A stretch of DNA of 11,338 nt. Source: Spirochaetes bacterium RBG_16_67_19 (GTDB taxonomy: Bacteria; Spirochaetota; Spirochaetia; SZUA-6; DRHE01). The stretch covers positions 3,306 through 14,643 of the forward strand of contig MIBK01000177.1 of assembly GCA_001829505.1 (NCBI GenBank). Direction: 5' to 3'. Positions within the stretch are counted from its first letter, which is position 1. Each line of letters starts with the position of its first letter. The notes beneath the pieces were generated by a model, which worked only from the letters and a program-made list of their open reading frames with translations, was not told the DNA's origin and searched no databases. Below, piece after piece: positions 1-8,126 of the stretch. The position numbers and the translations under genes were made by a program.

Positions 1-141
1 CTGGCCCTCGCCGATGACCTTGCGCAGGCGCAGATCCTCGTGCAGGGTGTTGGCGTATTCCTTGGGGTCCACGTACCACTTGCTCTTCCAGGTCTTGTTG
101 ATGCCCAGCCGCAGGCCGTACGGATTGACTTTCTGTCCCAT
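1..141 (-). CDS. rpsC: 30S ribosomal protein S3, N-terminal part (gene runs off the window)
   Basis: S3 belongs to the 30S head, where it lines the mRNA entry channel. Only the first 47 codons are present; the gene continues past base 1. The visible protein begins [14 protein letters not shown], the standard S3 opening, and continues through a segment with WYVDPKEYA and LHEDLRLRK, typical of the region before the KH domain. The ATG start is fixed by homology and lies one base after the TAG stop of rplV (TAGGATG), so the two genes are almost certainly translationally coupled. A GGGGAG stretch about 12 bases upstream, inside rplV, is a rather distant Shine-Dalgarno candidate. Identity is certain from the N-terminus; the remainder cannot be assessed. 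Confidence 0.97.
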   Translation of the reverse strand, partial: MGQKVNPYGLRLGINKTWKSKWYVDPKEYANTLHEDLRLRKVIGEGQ

Positions 142-142
142 C

Positions 143-523
143 CTATGCTTTCTCCCCTCGCGCGATCGCGATTTGGTCCAGCTCCACCGAGATGTGGCAG
201 GTGCGCTTCTGCAGGCGGTCCGCCCGGCCGCGCGCCCGCGGCCAGACCCGTTTCAGGCGCATGCCCTCGTTGACCTGCAGGTCCTTGACGTACAGCATGC
301 CCTCGTCCAGGTTCTTGTTGTTGGACAGGGCGTTGGCCGCCGCCGACTGGATGACCTTCTTCAATAAGCGCGCGCCCTTGTGGGGCAGCGCCTCCAACAG
401 GGCGATGGCGTCCGCGTAGGGCTTGCGGCGCACCTTGTCGGCCACGCGGCGCACCTTGAAAGGCGAGGCCATGAGGTACCGCGAGTGGGCCCGGAAGCCC
501 TTCTTCTTTTCCTGATCTGGCAT
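143..523 (-). CDS. rplV: 50S ribosomal protein L22
   Basis: L22 binds 23S rRNA, and its long beta-hairpin lines the nascent-peptide exit tunnel. The 126-residue product is slightly longer than the usual 110-115 residues, because of extra residues at both ends ([10 protein letters not shown] and IAIARGEKA). The core is clear: [19 protein letters not shown] at residues 12-30, where most families have ARYVRISPRKVR, then [11 protein letters not shown] near 55-64, and the tunnel hairpin ending in [18 protein letters not shown] near 91-108. The usual MPRA of the hairpin reads WPRA here. The upstream ATG is preferred over Met18 because residues 11-17 align with the conserved family start and because an AGGGGGG purine run, overlapping the rpsS stop, lies at the right distance. 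The gap to rpsS is 10 bases. Confidence 0.97.
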   Translation of the reverse strand: MPDQEKKKGFRAHSRYLMASPFKVRRVADKVRRKPYADAIALLEALPHKGARLLKKVIQSAAANALSNNKNLDEGMLYVKDLQVNEGMRLKRVWPRARGRADRLQKRTCHISVELDQIAIARGEKA

Positions 524-533
524 CTGGCCCCCC

Positions 534-815
534 CTACTTCTTCAGGACCTTCTTGTCCGAGCCGCTGTGCCCGCGGAAGATGCGGGTGGGCGCGAACTCG
601 CCGAGCTTGTGACCGACGAGGTTCTCGGTGACGTAGACCGGAACCCAGGTCTTGCCGTTGTAGACCGAAATGGTGAACCCGACCATCTCCGGGAAGATCG
701 TCGAGCAGCGGGAATAGGTCTTCACCATCTTCTTGTCGCCGCTCTTGTTCATGTCGAGGATCCGCTTGTAGAGGCTCTTGGCGATAAACGGACCCTTTTT
801 TACTGACCTGGACAC
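534..815 (-). CDS. rpsS: 30S ribosomal protein S19 (GTG start)
   Basis: S19 sits in the 30S head next to S13 and contacts the A-site finger bridge. The 93-residue product has the usual length and all family landmarks: SVKKGPFI at the N-terminus, [17 protein letters not shown] in the middle, then [19 protein letters not shown] and the ending [14 protein letters not shown] with a lysine-rich tail. The start is GTG rather than ATG. It is supported by the match to the conserved opening [10 protein letters not shown] and by a Shine-Dalgarno sequence AAGGAG about 9 bases upstream that overlaps the rplB TAA stop. The gap to rplB is 12 bases. The cysteine in SRCSTI replaces the arginine found in most homologues. 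Confidence 0.97.
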   Translation of the reverse strand: MSRSVKKGPFIAKSLYKRILDMNKSGDKKMVKTYSRCSTIFPEMVGFTISVYNGKTWVPVYVTENLVGHKLGEFAPTRIFRGHSGSDKKVLKK

Positions 816-827
816 CGCTGTGGCTCC

Positions 828-1652
<825 letters not shown>

Positions 1653-1654
1653 GC

Positions 1655-1939
1655 TCAGGCTCCTTCGAAGATCTGGATCACTTCGCCGGGCCGCAGGGTG
1701 ACGACGGCCTTCTTCCAGCCGGCGGTATAGCCCGGTTGGGCCCGCACGCGCTTGGGCTTGCCCTTGACCTTGAGGATGTTGCAGGCCACGGGATGCACCC
1801 CGAAAAGCTTGCGCACGGCCTGCATCACCTGGATCTTGTTCGCCCGGGCGTCCACCCGGAAGCTGTACTTGCCCTTCTCCCGGGCCAGGTTGGACTTTTC
1901 AGTCACGATCGGCTCGATGATCACCTGCTCTGCCTGCAT
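1655..1939 (-). CDS. rplW: 50S ribosomal protein L23
   Basis: L23 lies at the rim of the peptide exit tunnel, where trigger factor and signal recognition particle dock. The product is 94 residues, the normal size. It opens [19 protein letters not shown], matching the family's P-[IV]-x-TEKS signature, has [20 protein letters not shown] around residues 27-46 (the usual ANKxEIKxAVExLF), and ends with a segment rich in lysine and arginine followed by GWKKAVVTL and the VIQIFEGA tail. The ATG is fixed by homology and overlaps the rplD TGA by one base (TGATG). An AGGGG motif seven bases upstream serves as ribosome binding site. The reading frame stays open much further upstream into rplD, but that extension is only an overlapping frame. 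Confidence 0.97.
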   Translation of the reverse strand: MQAEQVIIEPIVTEKSNLAREKGKYSFRVDARANKIQVMQAVRKLFGVHPVACNILKVKGKPKRVRAQPGYTAGWKKAVVTLRPGEVIQIFEGA

Positions 1940-2586
1940 CACGACACCCCTTGACGCTTGTCCGCGTAGAACTCGTTCAGGCCCACGGCCGCCTGCTCCA
2001 GCAGGATCAGGCGGCTGGCGTAGAACAGCTCGTGCGCCGACAGGCGGTTGTAGGCCAGGAAGCTCAAGGAAGGAAGGTTGCGTCCGGCCCTGCGCAGCAC
2101 GCGATCCTCCCTGCCCAGCACGATCACCGTCCGGCCTTCGCCCTGGGGGTTGACCTTCTTGAGAATGGCCACCAGGTCCTTGGTCTTGCCCGTTTCGACC
2201 GTGAAATCCTCCATGACCACCAGGCGCTCCTGGGCGTTCTTCTGGCTGAGCAGCGAGCGCATGGCCAGGCGCTTTACTTTGCGCGGCAGGCGGTAGCTGT
2301 AGTCCTTGGGATGGGGACCGAAGATGATCCCGCCGTGCACCCATACGGGGGAGCGCTTGTCGCCCGCCCGCGCCCTGCCGGTGCCCTTCTGCCGCCAGGG
2401 CTTGGCGCTGGAGCCCTTCACGTTGCCCCGGGTCTTGGTTTCCGCGGTGCCCATCCGCTGGTTGGCCTGCTCGTTGCGCAGGGCGTGGTAAATCGAGCCC
2501 TCCGAGACTTGCGCGCCGAACACCTCGTCGGCCAGGTTGATTTCCCGGGAGGCCGAGCCGTCCACGGTGATGAGCTTCTTGATCAT
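1939..2586 (-). CDS. rplD: 50S ribosomal protein L4
   Basis: L4 binds 23S rRNA domain I, and its long loop reaches into the exit tunnel beside L22. In E. coli it is also the autogenous repressor of the S10 operon. The 215-residue product is slightly above the usual 200-210. The tunnel loop is canonical: NVKGSSAKPWRQKGTGRAR near 55-73, followed by RSPVWVHGGIIFGPHP near 78-93 and YRLPRKVKRLAMRSLLS near 98-114. The start ATG at MIKKLITVDG overlaps the rplC stop in an ATGA arrangement, with AGAAGGG six bases upstream. The open frame continues about 120 codons upstream inside rplC, but MIKK is the homologous start. The rplW start overlaps its last base, giving a coupled rplC-rplD-rplW chain. Confidence 0.97.
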   Translation of the reverse strand: MIKKLITVDGSASREINLADEVFGAQVSEGSIYHALRNEQANQRMGTAETKTRGNVKGSSAKPWRQKGTGRARAGDKRSPVWVHGGIIFGPHPKDYSYRLPRKVKRLAMRSLLSQKNAQERLVVMEDFTVETGKTKDLVAILKKVNPQGEGRTVIVLGREDRVLRRAGRNLPSLSFLAYNRLSAHELFYASRLILLEQAAVGLNEFYADKRQGVS

Positions 2587-3206
2587 ACCAAACCCTTCTT
2601 CTTGGCCCGGCTCACCAGCACTGCGGTGCCGGGCGCGCCCGGGACCGCCCCGTGCACCAGCAGCAGACCCTTCTCGGCGTCCACCCGCAGCAAGCGAAGG
2701 TTCTGCACGGTCGTGCGTTCCCCGCCCATCCGGCCGGCCATCTTGCGGCCGGGCAGGGTTTTCACGTGGGCCTGCCCGGTGGAGCCGCCCTCGCGCTTCA
2801 CCATGGAGCCGTGCGACTTCGGGCCGCCGCTGAAGTGGTAACGCTTCACCACTCCCTGGAAGCCCTTGCCCTTGGAAACCGCGATCACGTCCACCCAGCT
2901 CACCCCGGCGAAAGCCTCCACCCCGATGCGGTCGCCGGTCTTGCACTCCTTCTCGAAGCCCTTGAGCTCCCGCAGCAGGCGGGTGGGCTCCAGGCCTTCG
3001 GCGAACTGCCCGGCCACCGGTTTTTTACGCCGGGAGGCCTTGATCTGGCCCCAACCCAGCACCACGGCGGAGTAGCCGTCCTTCTCGGTGGTGCGCTGCG
3101 CCACGACCAGGTTAGGCTCCACCTCGATGACCGTCACCCCCTGGGGGGCGCCCTTCTCGTCGAAGATCTGGGTCATGCCCAGCTTTTTTCCGATCAGCCC
3201 CAGCAT
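2583..3206 (-). CDS. rplC: 50S ribosomal protein L3
   Basis: L3 is an early-assembly 50S protein whose central extension reaches the peptidyl-transferase centre. The 207-residue product begins MLGLIGKKLGMTQIF, the family hallmark, contains SKGKGFQGVVKRYHFSGGP (111-129), and ends the core with KMAGRMGGERTTVQNL (155-170). The central tip differs from the textbook form. Where most L3 proteins read HRAPGSIGQ followed by a PGRVFKGKK-type segment, this one reads KREGGSTGQAHVKTLPGRK, about two residues shorter. Gln145 occupies the position of the E. coli Gln150 that PrmB methylates, so modification is possible but not shown. The start has AGGGG about six bases upstream, overlapping the rpsJ stop nine bases away. 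The stop overlaps the rplD start by four bases. Confidence 0.97.
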   Translation of the reverse strand: MLGLIGKKLGMTQIFDEKGAPQGVTVIEVEPNLVVAQRTTEKDGYSAVVLGWGQIKASRRKKPVAGQFAEGLEPTRLLRELKGFEKECKTGDRIGVEAFAGVSWVDVIAVSKGKGFQGVVKRYHFSGGPKSHGSMVKREGGSTGQAHVKTLPGRKMAGRMGGERTTVQNLRLLRVDAEKGLLLVHGAVPGAPGTAVLVSRAKKKGLV

Positions 3207-3215
3207 AGCCTGCCC

Positions 3216-3524
3216 CTACTGCTTGATCTCGACGTCGACGCCCGCCGGCAGCTCCAGCTTCATCAGCGCGTCCATGACCACCGACGTCGGCTCGATGATG
3301 TCGATCAGCCGCTTGTGGGTCCTCATCTCGAACTGCTCGCGGCTCTTCTTGTTCACGTGCGGCGAGCGCAGCACCGTGAAGCGGTTGATGCGGGTCGGCA
3401 GGGGAATCGGACCCGACACCTTGGAGCCCGCCTTGAGCACCGTCTGCACGATGGCTTTGGCGCTCTGGTCGATCAGCTCGATGTCGAAGCCCCGCAAGCG
3501 CACCCGTATCCTGTCCTTGGCCAT
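3216..3524 (-). CDS. rpsJ: 30S ribosomal protein S10 / NusE
   Basis: S10 sits in the 30S head and doubles as NusE, the NusB partner in transcription antitermination. The 102-residue product has the normal length. Recognisable segments are [18 protein letters not shown] at 5-22, [20 protein letters not shown] at 36-55 and [18 protein letters not shown] at 56-73, the last being the long loop that enters the head. It is the first gene of the S10 group. The ATG is preceded by GGAGG at a short spacing of about four to five bases. Upstream lies a 114-base spacer after tuf with possible hairpins; downstream rplC begins after nine bases. Nothing looks unusual in the protein. Confidence 0.98.
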   Translation of the reverse strand: MAKDRIRVRLRGFDIELIDQSAKAIVQTVLKAGSKVSGPIPLPTRINRFTVLRSPHVNKKSREQFEMRTHKRLIDIIEPTSVVMDALMKLELPAGVDVEIKQ

Positions 3525-3638
3525 TGCTCCTCCAGTCTCCTCGCACCCGGGGCGCGCTCCGCCCGCCGCCCCCGCACCTTGCTTGAGCGGGGGAGGCCGG
3601 ACCCGAGTGAGAGCCCACCCGGCCCGCCTCCGGAACGC
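3525..3638 (-). other. tuf–rpsJ spacer with mutually exclusive stem-loops
   Basis: This 114-base spacer separates the str and S10 groups. A seven-base-pair GC stem (3569-3575 with 3587-3593, 11-base loop) extends by three more pairs after one mismatch (3565-3567 with 3595-3597). Part of its 5' arm in the transcript can pair instead with an upstream segment (3592-3597 with 3626-3631, GGAGGC/GCCTCC), so the two structures compete. No uridine run follows the stem, so it is not a classical intrinsic terminator. I see no convincing −10 box here, which suggests read-through from tuf. The E. coli S10 leader responds to L4; a similar role here is only a possibility. Confidence 0.4.
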
Positions 3639-4829
<1,191 letters not shown>

Positions 4830-4865
4830 AGCTACCTCCTGTCTTTCCCAAGCGAATCACGAACT

Positions 4866-6944
4866 TTAGCTTGCAGCAAAGGTCCCGCGGACCCTCTGCA
4901 GAATGTCCTCCTGGACCGCCCTGGGCACCGGCTGGTAGGAGTGGAGCTGCATGGTGTGAGCGGCCCGTCCCTGGCCGAGCGCGCGCAGCCGGGTCGTGTA
5001 CCCGAACAGCTGCCGCAGCGGCACCAGGGCCCGGAGCAGCTTGCCACCAGGCCGATCCTCGATCTCCTCCACCCTCCCGGTCCTGCTCAATAAGTCGGCG
5101 ATCAACACACCGAGGTACTCCTCGGGGCTCGCCGCCTCCACGCTCATGACCGGCTCCAGGATCACCGGTCCGGCCCGCTCCAGGCCCAGTTTGTAGGCCA
5201 TGGAGGCGGCGATCCGGAAACTCAACTCCCCGGAGGCCACCGGGTCGTGGGCGCCGGCCAGCAGGATCGCCCGGAAGTCGACCAGCGGATAGCCGGCCAG
5301 CACCCCGTTGCCCCTGCTCTCCGCCACACCCCTCTCGACCGCCTCGACGAACTGCCCCGGAAGCCCCTCCGAGCGGTTCTCGAAGGCAAACCCCTCGCCC
5401 CTCGGCAGCGGCTCGAAACGCAGGCGCACCAGGGCGAATTGCCGGCGCCCCCTGGTCGGCTCGAAGCGCCCCTCCGCCTCCGCGCAGGCGGTGATCGTTT
5501 CCCGGTAGGCCACCTGCGGCCTGCCCACCGAAGCCCGCACATTATACTCGCGGGCCAGGCGCTGCACAACGACCTCCAGGTGCAGCTCCCCCATCCCCCA
5601 GATCACCGTCTGGCCGGTCTCGGCCTCCTGCAGGACCCGGAAGGTGGGGTCCTCCTCGGAGAGGCGCGCCAGCGCCTCGGCCAGGCGTCCGGCCTCCTGC
5701 TGCCGGCGGGGCTCGATGGCCATCGAGACCACCGGCTCCGGGAACTGCATCCGCTCCAGGACCACCGGCTCTTCCTCGCCGCAGAGGCTGTCCCCGGTCA
5801 CGGCCCGGCGCAGGCCCGCCGCCGCGGCGATATCCCCCGCCCGCACCTCGGAGATGGCCTCCGATTTGTCGGCGTGGATGCGCAGGAGGCGCAGCACGCG
5901 CTCCCGGCCCCCGCGCGCGGCGTTGTACACCTGCTCCCCCGCCCGCAGGGTCCCGGAGTAGACCCGGAGGAAGGCCAGCCTGCCGGCGTACGGGTCCTCG
6001 GCGGTCTTGAAAACCAGAGCCGCCAGGGGCCCGGCCGCATCAGCCGGCTGCACCACCTCCAAACCGTCCCGCCAGGCCCGGAAACCGGGCAGATCGGCCG
6101 GTGAAGGAAGCCAGGCCACGACCGCGTCCAGCAGGGGCTGGATGCCCCGGTTGCGGCCGGCCGCCCCGCAGAGCACCGGCACCAGGCCTGCTCCCAGGGT
6201 GGCCCGCCGGATGGCCCGGCTTATGCTCTCGGCCCCCGGCTCCCGGCCTCCGAGGTACTCCTCCAGGAAGGCTTCGTCCAGTTCGGCCAGATGCTCCAGC
6301 AGCCTGGCCCGGGCCTCCCGCGCGGCGGGCAGTGCCTCGGCGGGCACTTCCTCCTCCCGGAACCGCGAGCCCAGTTCGTCCTGGTCCCACAGGAGCGCCT
6401 TCATCCGCACCAGGTCCACCACTCCGACGAAGCCGGCGGCCTCGCCCAGAGGCAGCTGCACGGCCTGGGCGTCGGCCTCCAGGCGGCGGCGTATCTCCTC
6501 CACCACCTCCGGGAAGCGGGCTCCGACCCGGTCCATCTTGTTGATGAAGGCCAGGCGCGGCACCCGATAGCGCTCCGCCTGCCTCCAGACGGTCTGGCTC
6601 TGCGGCTGCACCCCGGCCACCGCGCAGAAAATCCCGACCGCCGCGTCCATTACTCTCAAAGAGCGCTCCACCTCGGCCGTGAAGTCCACATGGCCGGGGG
6701 TATCGATGATGTTGATCTGGCAGCCCCGCCAGGAGCAGAAGGTGGCAGCAGCGGTGATCGTGATTCCCCGCTCCTTCTCCAGCTCCATCCAGTCCATGCT
6801 GGCGTCCCCTTCGTCCACCTCCCCCATTTTGCGGGTTCGGCCGGTATAGAAGAGGATCCGCTCCGTCGCCGTGGTCTTGCCGGCGTCGATGTGGGCCACG
6901 ATCCCGATGTTGCGTATCCTATCCAACGGGAACGGGGCGGACAT
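4866..6944 (-). CDS. fusA: Divergent translation elongation factor G
   Basis: EF-G is the GTPase that drives translocation and, with RRF, ribosome recycling. All five domains can be placed in the 692 residues. The G domain has AHIDAGKT (17-24), RGITIT (59-64), DTPGH (81-85) and NKMD (135-138), a G' insert at about 155-250, and CGAAG (259-263) in place of the usual GSAF. Domain II covers about 305-395, domain III has GMGELHLE (450-457), domain IV runs about 480-600 and domain V ends at VQED. The domain IV tip, normally SGGRGQYGH, reads TRGRRQFAL (497-505). The second tip loop keeps His566 but has an extra residue. It holds only 9 lysines against 78 arginines, unlike its neighbours. No Shine-Dalgarno is visible before the ATG, yet the start matches the family N-terminus. 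It may belong to an EF-G2/spd-like branch; the subfamily is unsettled. Confidence 0.93.
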   Translation of the reverse strand: MSAPFPLDRIRNIGIVAHIDAGKTTATERILFYTGRTRKMGEVDEGDASMDWMELEKERGITITAAATFCSWRGCQINIIDTPGHVDFTAEVERSLRVMDAAVGIFCAVAGVQPQSQTVWRQAERYRVPRLAFINKMDRVGARFPEVVEEIRRRLEADAQAVQLPLGEAAGFVGVVDLVRMKALLWDQDELGSRFREEEVPAEALPAAREARARLLEHLAELDEAFLEEYLGGREPGAESISRAIRRATLGAGLVPVLCGAAGRNRGIQPLLDAVVAWLPSPADLPGFRAWRDGLEVVQPADAAGPLAALVFKTAEDPYAGRLAFLRVYSGTLRAGEQVYNAARGGRERVLRLLRIHADKSEAISEVRAGDIAAAAGLRRAVTGDSLCGEEEPVVLERMQFPEPVVSMAIEPRRQQEAGRLAEALARLSEEDPTFRVLQEAETGQTVIWGMGELHLEVVVQRLAREYNVRASVGRPQVAYRETITACAEAEGRFEPTRGRRQFALVRLRFEPLPRGEGFAFENRSEGLPGQFVEAVERGVAESRGNGVLAGYPLVDFRAILLAGAHDPVASGELSFRIAASMAYKLGLERAGPVILEPVMSVEAASPEEYLGVLIADLLSRTGRVEEIEDRPGGKLLRALVPLRQLFGYTTRLRALGQGRAAHTMQLHSYQPVPRAVQEDILQRVRGTFAAS

Positions 6945-6985
6945 ACCGTCGAATGTGGCTCGCTTGCGGCCCGCACTCTGGGCCC

Positions 6986-7020
6986 CCGTCCTCGCCGACG
7001 GCAGGCCTGGTCTGCCAGGC
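6986..7020 (-). other. Two small hairpins in the rpsG–fusA spacer
   Basis: The 75 bases between rpsG and fusA hold two consecutive hairpins in the transcript. The first begins on the last base of the rpsG TAG stop: GCCTGG pairs with CCAGGC across a four-base loop (7015-7020 with 7005-7010). The second pairs CCGTC with GACGG across a six-base loop (6997-7001 with 6986-6990). Neither is followed by a uridine run, so neither is an intrinsic terminator. They could slow decay, mark a processing point, or have no role. The rest of the spacer has no ribosome binding site for fusA that I can see. Confidence 0.4.
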
Positions 7021-7487
7021 TACCAGCGGTAGTGGGCGAACGCCTTATTGGCCTCCGCCATGCGGTGGGTGTCCTCCTTTTTCTTGAACGCCGAGCCGGT
7101 GGAGTTGAAGGCGTCCATCAGCTCCGCGCTCAGCTTCTCGCTCATGCTGCCGCGCCTCGCGCGGGCATACTGGATGATCCAGCGCATGGCCAGCGCCTCG
7201 CGCCGGCTGTCGCGCACCTCCACCGGCACCTGGTAGGTGGAGCCGCCCACGCGTCGCGACTTCACCTCCACCACCGGCTTCACGTTTTCCAGGGCCTTGG
7301 TGAAGACCTCCAGCGGCTCCTTGCCCAGTTTCTCCTTGATGATCTCGAAGGCCCGGTACATGATGCCGTAGCCCGCCGATTTCTTGCCGCGCAGCATCAT
7401 CCGGCCTACCAATAAGGAAATCTCCTTGCTGCCGAACAGCGGATCCGGCTGTGCGGGTCTCTTGGGCGGTACTCTTCGCCTGGGCAT
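7020..7487 (-). CDS. rpsG: 30S ribosomal protein S7
   Basis: S7 nucleates assembly of the 30S head by binding the 3' domain of 16S rRNA, and it contacts E-site tRNA. The 155-residue length is standard. It opens [10 protein letters not shown], then shows the family blocks [19 protein letters not shown] near 26-44, a stretch ending [19 protein letters not shown] near 74-92, and the C-terminal block [23 protein letters not shown], here [20 protein letters not shown]. The ATG is fixed by homology. GGAAGG lies about nine bases upstream, a slightly long spacing. It follows rpsL after 19 bases, which leaves little room for the structured S7 autoregulatory site found between these genes in E. coli. 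Confidence 0.98.
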   Translation of the reverse strand: MPRRRVPPKRPAQPDPLFGSKEISLLVGRMMLRGKKSAGYGIMYRAFEIIKEKLGKEPLEVFTKALENVKPVVEVKSRRVGGSTYQVPVEVRDSRREALAMRWIIQYARARRGSMSEKLSAELMDAFNSTGSAFKKKEDTHRMAEANKAFAHYRW

Positions 7488-7506
7488 ACTTTACAACCTT
7501 CCCTCG

Positions 7507-7881
<375 letters not shown>

Positions 7882-7889
7882 TCCCGTCC

Positions 7890-7919
7890 TTTCTACCAAC
7901 ATAAGGCGCGAAATGTCAA
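7890..7919 (-). promoter_or_regulatory. Weak second promoter candidate next to the rpsL start
   Basis: A perfect −35 hexamer TTGACA (7914-7919) is followed after 18 bases by TAGAAA (7890-7895), four of six matches to the −10 consensus. Transcription would begin about two bases before the rpsL ATG, giving an essentially leaderless mRNA, and the −10 overlaps the rpsL ribosome binding site. The −35 may be chance. I rate it well below the upstream candidate. Confidence 0.25.
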
Positions 7920-8041
7920 CCCCTCCCCCCGATTGAATGGGAGAAGACTGCACTTCGAGCCAACTTGCGCTACGACCTGTCCTTTGCGTCGGAATCTTTC
8001 TTCCGCGCAGCCGGACTTTCGGCCTTCCGCCGCTCTTCCGG

Positions 8042-8077
8042 CCCGGACAGCATAGCACGCCACAGGCGCCGTGGCAA
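8042..8077 (-). promoter_or_regulatory. Candidate sigma70-type promoter for the str genes
   Basis: In the rpoC–rpsL spacer, TTGCCA (8072-8077, five of six matches to the −35 consensus) and TATGCT (8049-8054, four of six matches to the −10) are exactly 17 bases apart. The predicted start is near 8042, giving a leader of about 160 bases before the rpsL ATG. It is placed where a separate str-operon promoter is expected downstream of rpoBC. The match is imperfect and the surroundings are GC-rich, so this is a good candidate, not proof. The leader between here and rpsL contains a small CGGAA/TTCCG hairpin (7990-8005). Confidence 0.5.
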
Positions 8078-8092
8078 GCGCCCCGGCTTGTG

Positions 8093-8126
8093 CCCAGGGA
8101 TAGGCCCAGGGCCCAGGCCTAGGCCT
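8093..8126. repeat. CCCAGG triplicate and AGGCCT tandem forming a hairpin at the rpoC stop
   Basis: Three copies of CCCAGG (8093-8098, 8105-8110, 8112-8117) run into a tandem AGGCCTAGGCCT (8115-8126) that spans the rpoC stop codon. In the rpoC transcript, bases 8120 to 8102 fold into an eight-pair stem with two G·U pairs and a three-base loop. No uridine run follows, so this is a stem-loop, perhaps stabilising the rpoC 3' end, and not a clear intrinsic terminator. Confidence 0.45.

Noticed and set aside
1940..2344. Upstream extension of the rplW reading frame to 229 codons
   Set aside because: It lies inside rplD in another frame. L23 homology begins at MQAEQV, which overlaps the rplD stop.
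2587..2946. Upstream extension of the rplD reading frame to 335 codons
   Set aside because: It lies wholly inside rplC in another frame. The L4 homology and ribosome binding site define the start at 2586.
3565..3597. Intrinsic terminator between tuf and rpsJ
   Set aside because: The stem is real but no uridine run follows it on the transcribed strand, so termination is not supported.
4866..6944. Ribosomal protection protein (TetM-like) instead of EF-G
   Set aside because: The N-terminus (NIGIVAHIDAGKT), the G' insert, the operon position and domain V match EF-G rather than the tetracycline-resistance family.
7882..8058. A 59-codon in-frame N-terminal extension of rpsL
   Set aside because: S12 has a conserved 124-residue form starting MPTINQL with its own ribosome binding site. 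The extension covers the promoter and leader region and shows no S12-like sequence.
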